Shown here one piece after another: positions 30,123-40,835 of a stretch of 64,000 nucleotides of DNA. The translations under genes were made by a program, and so were the position numbers. The notes under the pieces are model-generated. The model was not told where the DNA came from. It worked only from the letters and a program-made list of their open reading frames with translations, and searched no databases. Positions within the stretch are counted from its first letter, which is position 1. Every line of letters starts with the position of its first letter. Origin of the DNA: Defluviitaleaceae bacterium (GTDB lineage: Bacteria; Bacillota; Clostridia; Lachnospirales; WRBF01); NCBI GenBank assembly GCA_009784685.1, contig WRBF01000002.1:22332-86331 (forward strand). The letters run 5' to 3'.

Positions 30123-31025
30123 ATGGAAAAAATAAACATAATTGTAGTTGGCTATGGAAACATAGGAAAATACGCCGTAGAAGCCGTTCTTGAATCCCCG
30201 GATATGAACCTTTTAGGCATAGTTAGCAATTCTTTAAGCAGTTCCGGAATAAAAGAGAAAGATGGCATTAGAGTGGCGGCTGATGCTGCTGAGTTCGAAA
30301 CAAAGCCTGATGTTGCAATCTTGTGTTCACCAACAAGAAGCATACCTGAAATTGCCCCGCTTTACTTATCTAAGGGCATACATACAGTAGACAGCTATGA
30401 TGCACATGACTCAATTTGGGAGTTAAAAATGAAGTTAAGCCCCGTTGCCGAGGCAAATAACGCCGTATCAATAATTTCTTCCGGATGGGATCCCGGTTCT
30501 GATTCAGTCGTTAGGGCACTGCTTTTGGCTTGTGCGCCCAACGGGGTTACTTATACCAATTTCGGTCCCGGAATGAGCATGGGTCACTCTGTTGCCGTTA
30601 AAGCAATTGACGGCGTTTCAGATGCATTATCCGTTACAATACCGCTTGGAACGGGAATTCATCGGCGTGCTGTATACATCAGCCTTGAACAAGGTGCTGA
30701 TTTTACAAAAATATCAGAAGCAATTAAAAAAGACCCCTACTTCAAAAATGATGAAACACATATTTTTGAAGTGGATGATATATCAAAGTTATTAGATGTG
30801 GGGCACGGTGTTTCAATGAGCCGAAAAGGGGTATCCGGCAAAACTCATAATCAAATGTTTGAGTTCAATATGCGGATTAACAACCCGGCGTTAACATCAC
30901 AAATAATGATCTCGTGTGCAAGGGCATGTATGCGCCAAAAACCCGGGGCTTACACTATGATTGAAGTGCCTGTAGCTAACCTACTTCCCGGTAGTCTGGA
31001 AGAAAACGTTCGAAAATTAGTTTAG
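30123..31025 (+). CDS. ddh: meso-Diaminopimelate D-dehydrogenase
   Basis: KINIIVVGYGNIGKYAVEAVLESPDMNLLGIVSNS; STGWDPG-like SSGWDPGSDSVVRAL; PNGVTYTNFGPGMSMGHSVAVKAIDGV. Confidence 0.92.
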   Translation: MEKINIIVVGYGNIGKYAVEAVLESPDMNLLGIVSNSLSSSGIKEKDGIRVAADAAEFETKPDVAILCSPTRSIPEIAPLYLSKGIHTVDSYDAHDSIWELKMKLSPVAEANNAVSIISSGWDPGSDSVVRALLLACAPNGVTYTNFGPGMSMGHSVAVKAIDGVSDALSVTIPLGTGIHRRAVYISLEQGADFTKISEAIKKDPYFKNDETHIFEVDDISKLLDVGHGVSMSRKGVSGKTHNQMFEFNMRINNPALTSQIMISCARACMRQKPGAYTMIEVPVANLLPGSLEENVRKLV

Positions 31026-32174
31026 CTTGTAGCCTAATAACCTGTATAAAGTTGGAAAAATTCCGTACTCGCTTAAAACGGCATCAATTTCTTTTTTGGC
31101 TTTCGCTTTCTGAGATTCTGATGTCGTTTTTTTAACGGCTCTAATCAATAAATTTTTAGGCGAATGTGAAAAATCCACAAATTCAAGGATTTGCGCCTCG
31201 TAATCATTAAGCTCAAGAAGGTTAGCCCTAACTGCGTCTGTCATAAGGGCTGAAATCCGTTCTTTAACTATACCATGTTTTGTAAAAATTGAAAATTTCT
31301 CCGTGTTTATTTGAGAATTAACTTCATGCTGACAGCAAGGAACAGCGAGGATTGACTTTGCGCCCCATTTTATTGCACTATATAGTGCATAATCTGTCGC
31401 TGTATCGCATGCGTGAAGGCATATAACCATATCAACTTCACCGCTTGGGGTATAGTCTTTTATGTCACCCGCAATAAATTTTAGGCTGTCATATTTGTAT
31501 TTTTTTGCGATTAAATTGCAATTGTCAATAACATCTTGCTTTAAGTCTAACCCCACTATCGAAATGTCATATTTGCAAACTTCTTTCAAAAAATAGTATA
31601 AAATAAATGTCAAAGAAGACTTTCCGCAGCCGAAATCTATTATATTTAATTTTCCACTCGGATTGCCCTTTATAACATCATTAACGAGTTCTAGAAAGCG
31701 ATTTATTTGCTTGTATTTATCGTATTTCGCCTTTAATATTTTGCCGTCTTTAGTAAAAATCCCAAGGTCGATTAAAGGCTCAACAATAAAGCTTTCCGGT
31801 ATAAGATATTGCTTCATTTTGTTATGTTCTAAGCTCTGTACCTCTGCGCTTTTTTGTGCTTTGGTTTTAGTTATTTTAACATCGCCGTCTACCACAAAAA
31901 TGTTATAATCCATCGACTTTGTTTGAAACATAAGCTTTTTAAATCCGCCGGAAAGGTATGAAACGATAACATCTGTTATATCATCGGTGGAAACGTTTTT
32001 ATGAAATACCTGCTTGTCGGTAAACTGTTCAAACTGCATCACAATATCGCCCTTAATCTCGACCGGGCGGGCAACCACTTTTTTGTAGACGTAGTTTTTA
32101 GCAGGCGAATGAAAAACAAGCTTGATAATGTCAGTTAATTCGATATTTTCAATAAATTCCCTAAATTGCTTCAA
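31017..32174 (-). CDS. SAM-dependent methyltransferase (Methyltransf_32-like)
   Basis: KLNIIDFGCGKSSLTFILYYFL, SIVGLDLKQDVIDNCN, HACDTATDYALYSAIKWGAKSILAVPCCQHE. Confidence 0.82.
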   Translation of the reverse strand: MKQFREFIENIELTDIIKLVFHSPAKNYVYKKVVARPVEIKGDIVMQFEQFTDKQVFHKNVSTDDITDVIVSYLSGGFKKLMFQTKSMDYNIFVVDGDVKITKTKAQKSAEVQSLEHNKMKQYLIPESFIVEPLIDLGIFTKDGKILKAKYDKYKQINRFLELVNDVIKGNPSGKLNIIDFGCGKSSLTFILYYFLKEVCKYDISIVGLDLKQDVIDNCNLIAKKYKYDSLKFIAGDIKDYTPSGEVDMVICLHACDTATDYALYSAIKWGAKSILAVPCCQHEVNSQINTEKFSIFTKHGIVKERISALMTDAVRANLLELNDYEAQILEFVDFSHSPKNLLIRAVKKTTSESQKAKAKKEIDAVLSEYGIFPTLYRLLGYKLN

Positions 32175-32186
32175 GTGATGTTTCCC

Positions 32187-32975
32187 CTATTCCACTGAGA
32201 TGCTGCCCTGCAAATAAAGAACTGCATTTCCGGATATTTTAACCCTATCACCATTATCCTCGCAATAAATTGTTCCTCCTCGCTTTGAAAGCTGTTTGGC
32301 AATCATCTTTTCCTTGCCTATCCTTTCACTCCAAAAAGGAATGAGCGTACAGTGGGCTGAGCCTGTAACCGGGTCTTCCGGAGACATCGAATCAACATTA
32401 GGAGCAAAATATCGAGAAACAAAGTCGCAAGATTCCCCTTTAGCGGTAATTATGACACCAACTGATGCACCGGGAATGTATTTAAGCAACTCTATATTTG
32501 GCGTTAAATTTCGAACAACTTCTTCATTTTCGACTAACAGCATTAAATCTCTTGACTGAAATGCCTCCAAAACAGGCACTCCGACAGCTTTTTCCATTTC
32601 AAGCGTAACAGCAATAGGATCAGGCGACCGTGAAGGAAAGTCCATTTCATAAAGCTTTCCCTTTTTTGCAACTGTGAGAATTCCACTTTTCGTTTCAAAA
32701 GTTATAATCTCGGCTTTTTTGTCTATAAAATTGGAAACTATAAAAGCACTGGCTAAAGTAGCATGACCGCATAAATCAAATTCCATTTCCGGCGTAAACC
32801 ACCGTAAATCATAATGATTATCTCGCTTAACAACAAATGCAGTTTCAGCAAGGTTATTTTCAGCTGCTATACTTTGCATTAACTTATCGTCTGACCATTC
32901 GTTAAGCAAGCAAACGCCTGCTTGATTACCTTTAAATAACTCATCGGTGAACGCATCAACTATGTAATATTTCAT
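32187..32975 (-). CDS. PhzF family isomerase/epimerase
   Basis: MKYYIVDAFTDELFKGNQAGVCLL, LRWFTPEMEFDLCGHATLASAF, DPVTGSAHCTL. Confidence 0.93.
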   Translation of the reverse strand: MKYYIVDAFTDELFKGNQAGVCLLNEWSDDKLMQSIAAENNLAETAFVVKRDNHYDLRWFTPEMEFDLCGHATLASAFIVSNFIDKKAEIITFETKSGILTVAKKGKLYEMDFPSRSPDPIAVTLEMEKAVGVPVLEAFQSRDLMLLVENEEVVRNLTPNIELLKYIPGASVGVIITAKGESCDFVSRYFAPNVDSMSPEDPVTGSAHCTLIPFWSERIGKEKMIAKQLSKRGGTIYCEDNGDRVKISGNAVLYLQGSISVE

Positions 32976-32985
32976 GAATATCCCC

Positions 32986-35900
32986 CTATTTTAACACCAC
33001 AGCATCTTCACCCAAAAAATTCTCAAGCTCAAACATAAGCGGTTGGCTTGGTGTTATCCAATATTGTTCGTCTACGAGCTGTTTTTCCTTTGTTTCTTCA
33101 AAATAGACGATAACAGGTACTCGACCAATTCTACCCGACAATATTTTTGTAATGTCTGATACTGAAGCAACGCTTCCTCTTGAAACTTTAAGCCATAGTT
33201 TTTGATTTGAAACAGGCTCTTCTTGTACAGGCGGAGTGTATGTATTGCTTTGAGGCTTATAGTTTGTGCTTTCCTCTTCACCATGAAAAATAATTTCGCC
33301 CGCTATAACCTTTGCATCTTCTTCATCTTTAAGGGTAACTCGACCTTTAACGGCTATAACACCATCTGTTTGCAAGCGATTCCCGAAAGATTCATATGTC
33401 TTAGGAAATACTATAATCTCGGTTGTTCCATATAGGTCTTCAAGCCCTAAAAATGCCATCGGTTTGTTATCTTTGGTATACTTAACAGATTTTGTCGCAA
33501 TTATCCCACCGATGCAAACATTGTCACCATCTTTAAATTTACTTTCAAGTTCGACATCTTCATCAGATTGCTTGACAAAATCTTTACTGTTTGCATTAAC
33601 ATGGCTGCTTATAAATTCTTCATATTCTGAGAGAGGATGCCCGCTGACATAAACCCCTAAAACTTCTTTTTCATGCGCAAGAAGCTGTTTTATCGGATAT
33701 TCCATAAGTTTTGGCAAATTATCTTTGTGGTTAGTATCAGATTCATCGTCATCAAACCCAAACAGGCTTAACTGCCCTTCAATATTTCGTTTTCTTTCGC
33801 TTGCAATTCCATTTAAAATATCAACATATGCTGTCATATACTGCATACGATTTCCGCCTAAAGAATCAAATGCACCTGCTTTTATAAGGCTTTCGAGGCA
33901 ACGTTTGTTAAGATCTTTGCCGCTTAGCCTGCTTATGAAGTCGGTTAAGCTTTTGTAGTTCCCCCCCTGTTCCCGCTCTGACACGATAGTGTGAACAACT
34001 GCCCTTCCAACATTTTTAGCAGCAAGGAGCGCAAAACGTATTTTCCCTTTTGAAACGCTGAAGTTTTCAGAGCTTTCATTAATATCCGGAGGCATAATTT
34101 CAATGTTCATTTTCCGGCATACGTTTATGTAATCAGCAACTTTATCAGATGAATCCATAACAGAGGTCATTAAAGCTGCCATAAATTCAACAGGATAATG
34201 CGTTTTAAGCCATGCCGTTTGATAGCCAATAACAGCGTATGCCGCCGCATGAGACTTATTAAATGCGTACTTAGCAAAATCCGTCATATCTTCGAAAATG
34301 CTCTCCGCAACCTCTTTTGGAATACCGTTTTTGATACAACCCGGAACATCATCCCCAAGACCATGAACGAAATTTTTACGTTCCTCATCCATAACATCAG
34401 CTTTTTTCTTTGACATAGCACGACGGACAAGGTCGCTTCGACCAAGGCTATACCCTGCTAAATCACGAACAATTTGCATAACTTGCTCTTGATAAACAAT
34501 ACAGCCGTATGTTGACTTTAATATAGGCTCAAGGCTTGGATGCGCATATTTAATTCGTTTTGGGTTGCGCTTGCCTTTAACATACTTGGGAATAAAATCC
34601 ATAGGTCCGGGGCGGTATAGAGAAATTCCTGCTATAATATCTTCCATATTTTCCGGCTGAAGCTCTTTCATGAACGACTTCATCCCACCGCTTTCAAGTT
34701 GGAAAACGCCTTCGGTTTTTGCGGCGGATATCAGTTCATAAACCGCTTTGTCGGTAAAGTCTATGTTGTCAATATCTACTTTTTCAGTATGCGTTCTATT
34801 AATTTCATCAACAGCACTTTGTATTACAGTAAGAGTTCGAAGACCTAAAAAGTCCATCTTTAAAAGCCCAAGCTCTTCAAGATTGCCCATAGTAACCTGT
34901 GTTGTTATAACGCCGTCATTCAAGTTAAGCGGAACATATTCCGTAACAGGCTGGTCGCAAATAACAACACCTGCGGCATGTGTTGATGCATGTCTCGGCA
35001 GCCCTTCAAGCTTAAGTGACATATCAATAAGCGTTTGAGTTTCATCTTCGCTATCATAAGCATCTGAAAGCTCCGGATTCATTTCAAGTGCCTTTTTGAT
35101 ATTCATGCCGATTTCAACAGGAACCATCTTAGCTATGCGGTCAACTGCTGAATAAGGCATTGCAAGAGCACGTCCTACATCACGTATAGCCGCCTTTGCC
35201 GCCATAGTACCAAACGTTATAATTTGAGCAACATGATCAACGCCATATTTTTCCACTACATAATCAATAACCTCTTGCCGCCTTACATAACAAAAATCAA
35301 TGTCAATATCGGGCATTGTTACACGTTCAGGGTTCAAAAACCGCTCGAAAATTAAATTATACTTTATAGGGTCGATATTCGTAATTCCCAAACAATAAGC
35401 AATGATACTACCCGCCGCTGAACCCCTTCCGGGACCGACACTTATTCCATTATCTCTTGCGTATTTTATAAAATCCCAAGTTATTAGAAAGTAGTCGATA
35501 AAACCCATCTGGCTTATAACATCTATTTCAAATGCAAGGCGTGCCTCGACATCCGATAATGAATCAAGATGTTTATATCTTTCTTCAAGCCCTTCACGGC
35601 AAAGCTTTTCAAAATATTCAAGTGCCGTATAACCTTCCGGCACACTATACCTAGGCATTTTGTATTCATTAAATACTATTTCAACATTGCAGCGCTCAGC
35701 TATCTTAACAGTATTTTCAAGAGCTTCCGGCACATCAGGAAAAAGCTCATACATCTCTTCCGGAGATTTAAGGTAAAAGCTGTCTCCGCTGAATTTCATT
35801 CTATCCGTATCATTAATTGTTTTTGCAGTTTGAATACAAAGCAAAACATCATGTGCTTGAGCATCTGTTGAGTAAACATAATGTGAATCATTTGCACAAA

Positions 35901-36510
35901 CGAGGGGTATGCCTGTTTCTTTGCTTATTTGTATCAACTGTGGGTTAATAGTTTTCTGCTCGGACATTCCGTGGTCTTGCAGTTCCAAATAAAAATTGCC
36001 TCTGCCAAATATTTCATCATATGTTACTGCCATTTCTAATGCCCTAGCGTATGAAACATCAAGAAGCGGCTTTGCTACAGGTCCTGCAAGGCAAGCACTT
36101 AACGCAATTATCCCTTTGCTGTGCTTACGCAGTAATTCAATATCAACCCTTGGTTTATAATAAAATCCTTCTGTGAAGCCGTATGAAACAAGCTTCATAA
36201 GGTTTTGAAGCCCTTCTTCATTTTCGGCCAAAAGAACTAAGTGATAATGAAAGTTATCCTTGCTGTTTTCTTTGTTTAGCCTAGATCCTGAAGCGGCATA
36301 AACTTCACAACCGATAATAGGTTTAACACCGATGGCTTTCGCTTTTTTGTAAAAGTCAATAACCCCATACATAACACCATGGTCTGTTATAGCAAGTGAA
36401 TCCATACCAAGTTCTTTTGCACGTGTTAAAAGTTCTGAAATTTTAGCCGAACCATCAAGCAGACTGTATTCAGTATGGACATGAAGATGAACGAACTGTT
36501 TTTCTGACAT
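32986..36510 (-). CDS. dnaE: DNA polymerase III subunit alpha
   Basis: FVHLHVHTEYSLLDG PHP domain; GPGRGSAAGSIIAYCLGITNIDP; MPDIDIDFCY; GIYRPGP-like SLYRPGPMDFIPKYVKGK. Confidence 0.97.
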   Translation of the reverse strand: MSEKQFVHLHVHTEYSLLDGSAKISELLTRAKELGMDSLAITDHGVMYGVIDFYKKAKAIGVKPIIGCEVYAASGSRLNKENSKDNFHYHLVLLAENEEGLQNLMKLVSYGFTEGFYYKPRVDIELLRKHSKGIIALSACLAGPVAKPLLDVSYARALEMAVTYDEIFGRGNFYLELQDHGMSEQKTINPQLIQISKETGIPLVCANDSHYVYSTDAQAHDVLLCIQTAKTINDTDRMKFSGDSFYLKSPEEMYELFPDVPEALENTVKIAERCNVEIVFNEYKMPRYSVPEGYTALEYFEKLCREGLEERYKHLDSLSDVEARLAFEIDVISQMGFIDYFLITWDFIKYARDNGISVGPGRGSAAGSIIAYCLGITNIDPIKYNLIFERFLNPERVTMPDIDIDFCYVRRQEVIDYVVEKYGVDHVAQIITFGTMAAKAAIRDVGRALAMPYSAVDRIAKMVPVEIGMNIKKALEMNPELSDAYDSEDETQTLIDMSLKLEGLPRHASTHAAGVVICDQPVTEYVPLNLNDGVITTQVTMGNLEELGLLKMDFLGLRTLTVIQSAVDEINRTHTEKVDIDNIDFTDKAVYELISAAKTEGVFQLESGGMKSFMKELQPENMEDIIAGISLYRPGPMDFIPKYVKGKRNPKRIKYAHPSLEPILKSTYGCIVYQEQVMQIVRDLAGYSLGRSDLVRRAMSKKKADVMDEERKNFVHGLGDDVPGCIKNGIPKEVAESIFEDMTDFAKYAFNKSHAAAYAVIGYQTAWLKTHYPVEFMAALMTSVMDSSDKVADYINVCRKMNIEIMPPDINESSENFSVSKGKIRFALLAAKNVGRAVVHTIVSEREQGGNYKSLTDFISRLSGKDLNKRCLESLIKAGAFDSLGGNRMQYMTAYVDILNGIASERKRNIEGQLSLFGFDDDESDTNHKDNLPKLMEYPIKQLLAHEKEVLGVYVSGHPLSEYEEFISSHVNANSKDFVKQSDEDVELESKFKDGDNVCIGGIIATKSVKYTKDNKPMAFLGLEDLYGTTEIIVFPKTYESFGNRLQTDGVIAVKGRVTLKDEEDAKVIAGEIIFHGEEESTNYKPQSNTYTPPVQEEPVSNQKLWLKVSRGSVASVSDITKILSGRIGRVPVIVYFEETKEKQLVDEQYWITPSQPLMFELENFLGEDAVVLK

Positions 36511-36526
36511 TTTTGTACCTCTTTAT

Positions 36527-37609
36527 CTATAAAATCTCTCGCAGCACTTCAAGCAATAAGTTATTATCTTCTTGGCTTAAAATGCAAATACGAATAAAGC
36601 TGTCGTCTAAATACGGAAACCCTGATGCATCACGAATAAGCAATTTCTTTTTTATCATCTCAGAAAAAATATATGATGACTTGATTTCAAGATTTTTTAT
36701 TTTGATCAAAATAAAGTTCGACTTGCTTTCATAAGGATGCAAAAATTCAAATGTTTTAAGCTCTTTAAGAAGCCTTTTTCTTTCCGATGATATAAACTTT
36801 TTAGTGCCGTTTACAAATTTTGCATCTGAAAACATTTCAATCCCTGCGGCAACGCTTAAACTTCCAACAGACCATAAGTCCCTCTTTGAATTCACTTTTT
36901 TTCTAATTTCAGAATTGGAGCACATAGCATAACCAAGCCTAAGCCCCGGCACAGAAAAGAATTTTGATGTGCCTCGGATAACAAAAAGGTTATCATAATC
37001 TTTTGTAAGCCCTGAAGCAGATATGTTTTCGCCTTCATCTGGAAATTCCGCATATGTTTCATCTATCATAACAAAAATATCTTTTTTCTTGCAACGAATT
37101 AAGATTTTCTCCAGTTCATTTTCATTTAAAGCTGTCCCGGTTGGATTATTTGGGTTGCATATAACAAGCAAACCAGTGTCTTTATCAAGCTTTTCAAATA
37201 ATTTTTCAGTATCAAGCTTAAAATCATCCTTTTCTAAAAGAGGAAACAGCAAAATCTCTCCCCCAAATTTTTTAATTTCCCGCTCATATTCAGAATAGGC
37301 AGGGGAAATTATTGCCGCCTTTTCCGGCTTGACTGCACGAATGAAAGCAGAAATAAGCTCTGTCGAACCGTTTCCAACCATTATATATTCCTGATTAACG
37401 CCTGTATATTTTGAAATACTTTCTCGAAGAAGTTCATGTTCTTCATCTGGATATTGTGACACAGAATCTATATTTTCAATAATAGCCTTTTTAACGCTTT
37501 CCGGAATGCCCATTGGATTAATGTTGCCGCTAAAGTCCCTTATTTCAGATTTATTAATTCCGAACAATCTCTCGATTTCGTCTAAGTTACCGCCATGTAT
37601 CAATTGCAT
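36527..37609 (-). CDS. Class I/II PLP aminotransferase, CobD (threonine-phosphate decarboxylase)/HisC-like
   Basis: HGGNLDEIERLFG...DFSGNINPMGIPESV; NPNNPTGTALNENEL; DETYAEF; SKFFSVPGLRLGY. Confidence 0.82.
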   Translation of the reverse strand: MQLIHGGNLDEIERLFGINKSEIRDFSGNINPMGIPESVKKAIIENIDSVSQYPDEEHELLRESISKYTGVNQEYIMVGNGSTELISAFIRAVKPEKAAIISPAYSEYEREIKKFGGEILLFPLLEKDDFKLDTEKLFEKLDKDTGLLVICNPNNPTGTALNENELEKILIRCKKKDIFVMIDETYAEFPDEGENISASGLTKDYDNLFVIRGTSKFFSVPGLRLGYAMCSNSEIRKKVNSKRDLWSVGSLSVAAGIEMFSDAKFVNGTKKFISSERKRLLKELKTFEFLHPYESKSNFILIKIKNLEIKSSYIFSEMIKKKLLIRDASGFPYLDDSFIRICILSQEDNNLLLEVLREIL

Positions 37610-37674
37610 TTACAAATCAATCTCCTTTAAATTTCACAATCATATTATAGTTTTAATCCTCGAAAATTGCAAGG

Positions 37675-37836
37675 ACAATGGTGCATAATCTGCTTTCGTT
37701 AGGTTTTTGTTTTATTTGCCGAAGATTGGCTTTAAATGAAAACGCCGCAAAGCCAAAGCTTTTGTAAGTTTTTATCTAGAGACAAGATTTGGTGAATGGG
37801 GCGAAAAGATGGCGGAATGAGGTTATGCACCGTTGC
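37675..37836. mobile_element. Small inverted-repeat element, family B copy 2 (~162 bp)
   Basis: Arms acaatggtgcataatct (37675-37691) and reverse complement of 37820-37836, gcaacggtgcataacct; shares ctgctttcg (left) and agatgg[a/c]ggaatgaggtta (right) with copy 1. Confidence 0.65.
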
Positions 37837-37949
37837 CCAAGGACAACCTATATTATAATTATTGTATAAAACCACTAGACCATGTCAATAATCTCCATAC
37901 AAAATAAAAGCATCCCCGACTGTTCGGGTATGTGCTTGAGGTGTCGTAT

Positions 37950-38639
37950 ATGTTAATAAAAATCAAAGATCAAATAATTAAGGACAAAAAAATAATAATT
38001 GCATCAATTATTGCAGGGTTTGTATTTACTGCTAGTGTTGCCCTTATAACATTTATGTATTCTGAGAGGATACAAGGCGGTATAGCTGACAGCGTTCTCC
38101 GTTTTCATGTGCGGGCGAGCAGTGATTCTTTTGAAGATCAGCTTTTAAAAATGGAGGTCAAAAATGCCGTTTTAGACAGCTTATACGGAGGTTTGCCACA
38201 TGCAGAGACAAGAGAAGCGGCGATAGCATACGTTGCGAAAAATATTGTCAAAATAACCGAAGCTGCTGAGGAAGCGATAAGTAGCAGGGGACTTAATTAT
38301 CCTGTTATAGCGTATATGACAACAGACTTTTTCCCAACAATGACATATGGTGATATAACCCTTCCACCGGGGTTTTATGATACATTGCGCATTGATATTG
38401 GAGAAGGCTTAGGCGAAAATTGGTGGTGCGTCATGTTCCCTCCGTTATGTTATGTTGATTTAAGCGTAGCCGAATTGCCGCAAAATGAAAGAGATGCGCT
38501 AAGACATGTATTAACAAGCAGTGAATACGAAGTAATATCAGGCAGTATTGATGACATTACTGTTAGATTTAGAGTGGTTGAATGGTGGCAAAACCGCAGA
38601 TCGGGCGATTCCGGATCGACAGTTGCTGTTAGAGATTAG
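37950..38639 (+). CDS. spoIIR: Stage II sporulation protein R
   Basis: GGIADSVLRFHVRASSDSFEDQLLKMEVKNAVLDSLY...GLNYPVIAYMTTDFFPTMTYGDITLPPGFYDTLRIDIGEGLGENWWCVMFPPLCYVD. Confidence 0.93.
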   Translation: MLIKIKDQIIKDKKIIIASIIAGFVFTASVALITFMYSERIQGGIADSVLRFHVRASSDSFEDQLLKMEVKNAVLDSLYGGLPHAETREAAIAYVAKNIVKITEAAEEAISSRGLNYPVIAYMTTDFFPTMTYGDITLPPGFYDTLRIDIGEGLGENWWCVMFPPLCYVDLSVAELPQNERDALRHVLTSSEYEVISGSIDDITVRFRVVEWWQNRRSGDSGSTVAVRD

Positions 38640-38649
38640 CCAATGCATG

Positions 38650-39474
38650 CTATGACATAGAAATACCGAACATACTGAAAAATATAATCATAACTACTCC
38701 ATGAGCAATCATTGCAGATGTTATATCACGTTTGCGCTGCAATAGTGCAAACGGAAGTCCAAACACTAAAGTCAATATGACAGTTGATATTATCCCCGCT
38801 ATGATACCTTGTTCAATAAACATGCTTGGTGTATGCGGCAGTACATGGGGAATAACCATCATGAACCACACCGTAAAACGCTGCCATTTGGTAGTCAGTT
38901 TACCTCCTATGAAGTGCAAACATGCTGCAAATATAAATGCTCTAAACGCCATTTCTTCATATATGCCGGGGTTAAGCGGTACAATGAAGTTAATTAGTGC
39001 GAAATGGGGAGAGGGCTGGTCACTGTTTAAGAAAATATTGATAATTCCCCATGTTATACCAACCGCCAAGCCCAGTGCAATGGTAATCGCAATAGATTTA
39101 ACTGATTTATTTTTTATCAATACAATGGTATTTTCCGGATAATGATTTGAAATACTGAAAAATGCCATTGCACTTAAAAAAGTCACAATGGGTATGCGCA
39201 CCGCTAAGAACGCACTAAGCCCTGCTATGCTTACAAATGGGGCAAACATCAACAATCCAAATACAAGCGAAATGATAATCTGATTTTTTGAGGGCAGCTT
39301 ATATTTTATGAGCATGAAAACAGAAAGGACAAAAATACAAGCTGAAAGTATCAGCCACATGCTCGCTGTGGCAGTATCGGCTACTCGTAAGTTAAATCCG
39401 GCTACCATCACAAATAAAACAAAATAGATGGCGAATATAGCCCATATTTTTATTGTCCCGTTTTTATGTACCAT
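38650..39474 (-). CDS. CPBP family intramembrane metalloprotease
   Basis: Multi-TM; GIYEEMAFRAFIFAACLHF (EExxxR) and downstream MMVIPHVLPHT. Confidence 0.82.
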   Translation of the reverse strand: MVHKNGTIKIWAIFAIYFVLFVMVAGFNLRVADTATASMWLILSACIFVLSVFMLIKYKLPSKNQIIISLVFGLLMFAPFVSIAGLSAFLAVRIPIVTFLSAMAFFSISNHYPENTIVLIKNKSVKSIAITIALGLAVGITWGIINIFLNSDQPSPHFALINFIVPLNPGIYEEMAFRAFIFAACLHFIGGKLTTKWQRFTVWFMMVIPHVLPHTPSMFIEQGIIAGIISTVILTLVFGLPFALLQRKRDITSAMIAHGVVMIIFFSMFGISMS

Positions 39475-39729
39475 TTTTTTCCTCCATATTTATCGCTCAT
39501 TCGGCAGTTACTTGATTTATATTTTTTGCAATAATCTCCCAAAATTGTGTTATGTAAAATGCGACGAGAGATAATCCATATACATAAACTACAACACATA
39601 TCCATAAACAACTTCTTCCGGCGAAAGCACACCAAAAAATCGAGCCAAATACAATGTATTCACCGTTGCGTTGAACATACTTAACACGCAAAGCAATTTA
39701 TGGTGCGGTATATAAACTTCAGGGCAATT

Positions 39730-39775
39730 ACCCTTGCAGTGCAATGTACCGTGTTGTACATTGTATTGCAAGGGT
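39730..39775. other. 20-bp hairpin (18/20 match)
   Basis: acccttgcagtgcaatgtac (39730-39749) / gtacattgtattgcaagggt (39756-39775), downstream of the minus-strand WecA-like gene. Confidence 0.65.
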
Positions 39776-39789
39776 AGGCGTTTAAAACA

Positions 39790-40824
39790 CTACATCCTTT
39801 TACGATAAACCGAAACCATAGAAACCATAACAACAACTAAAACAACCAAAACGCTGATAGCTCTTATATCTCTAAGGGCTATTAATATCGCAACCGCACC
39901 ACAAAGGGCACTTAAGCCGTATAACAAAATAACTGTACTTCTGTGAGAAAGCCCGGCATCTATAAGTCTATGATGTAAATGCCCCCTATCTGCTTGCATA
40001 ATGGGTTTGCCTTGAATATACCTGCGAATCATCGCAAAAAGTGTATCAAAAATAGGTAAGGCTAAAACGAGAACCGCAATAACAACTGAAAATAACGCAT
40101 AGCTTTTAAAAACCCCCATAATAGAAGTAGTTGCAAGCGCAAACCCTAAAAACAACGCACCGGTATCACCCATTATTATTTCAGATGGGCTGAAATTTCT
40201 AGGCAAAAACCCAAGACAACTTCCGGCTAAAGCGGCTGTAAGGACTACAGCTGATGGATTTACTGCCATAATACACAATATAACAAGGCATATTGCACAA
40301 ATACTTGAAACACCTGCCGCCAGCCCATCAACACCATCAATTAAGTTAACGGCATTTGTTATCCCTACAATCCAAATGAAAGTTAGAACTATGCTGACAA
40401 CATTTAAGTCGCTTGCGAAAAAATCAAAAGGCAAAAAGTCAAGAGACATACGAGTCCCTGTAAATACAACAATAAGAGCAGCTACCATTTGAACTACAAG
40501 TTTTGTTTTTGATTTTAACTGATATATGTCATCAAGAATCCCAAGAACTACAATAATTACAGCACCTATCGCAAAGCCAAGAAACTGTATACTGCGGACT
40601 TCATTTACAAAAAGTGCCATAACAGCCATAGCGGCAGCAAATCCAAAAACTATAGCAAGCCCACCCATTCTCGGGACAGGTTCTTTGTGTAAGCTACGCC
40701 TTTTAGGGTAATCTATCGCTCCCCATCTTTCCGCTACCGATTTAACATATGGTGCTGTAAAAATCGCCACGCCAAACGCCGTTGCGAATGCTGATATATA
40801 TAAAAGCCAATTCTGACCTTCCAT
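39790..40824 (-). CDS. Undecaprenyl-phosphate GlcNAc-1-phosphate transferase (WecA/TagO, MraY family)
   Basis: DYPKRRSLHKEPVPRMGGLAIV, VNLIDGVDGLAAGVS, IIMGDTGALFLGF, ADRGHLHHRLIDAGLSHRS. Confidence 0.92.
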   Translation of the reverse strand: MEGQNWLLYISAFATAFGVAIFTAPYVKSVAERWGAIDYPKRRSLHKEPVPRMGGLAIVFGFAAAMAVMALFVNEVRSIQFLGFAIGAVIIVVLGILDDIYQLKSKTKLVVQMVAALIVVFTGTRMSLDFLPFDFFASDLNVVSIVLTFIWIVGITNAVNLIDGVDGLAAGVSSICAICLVILCIMAVNPSAVVLTAALAGSCLGFLPRNFSPSEIIMGDTGALFLGFALATTSIMGVFKSYALFSVVIAVLVLALPIFDTLFAMIRRYIQGKPIMQADRGHLHHRLIDAGLSHRSTVILLYGLSALCGAVAILIALRDIRAISVLVVLVVVMVSMVSVYRKRM

Positions 40825-40835
40825 TCTATTTGCCC

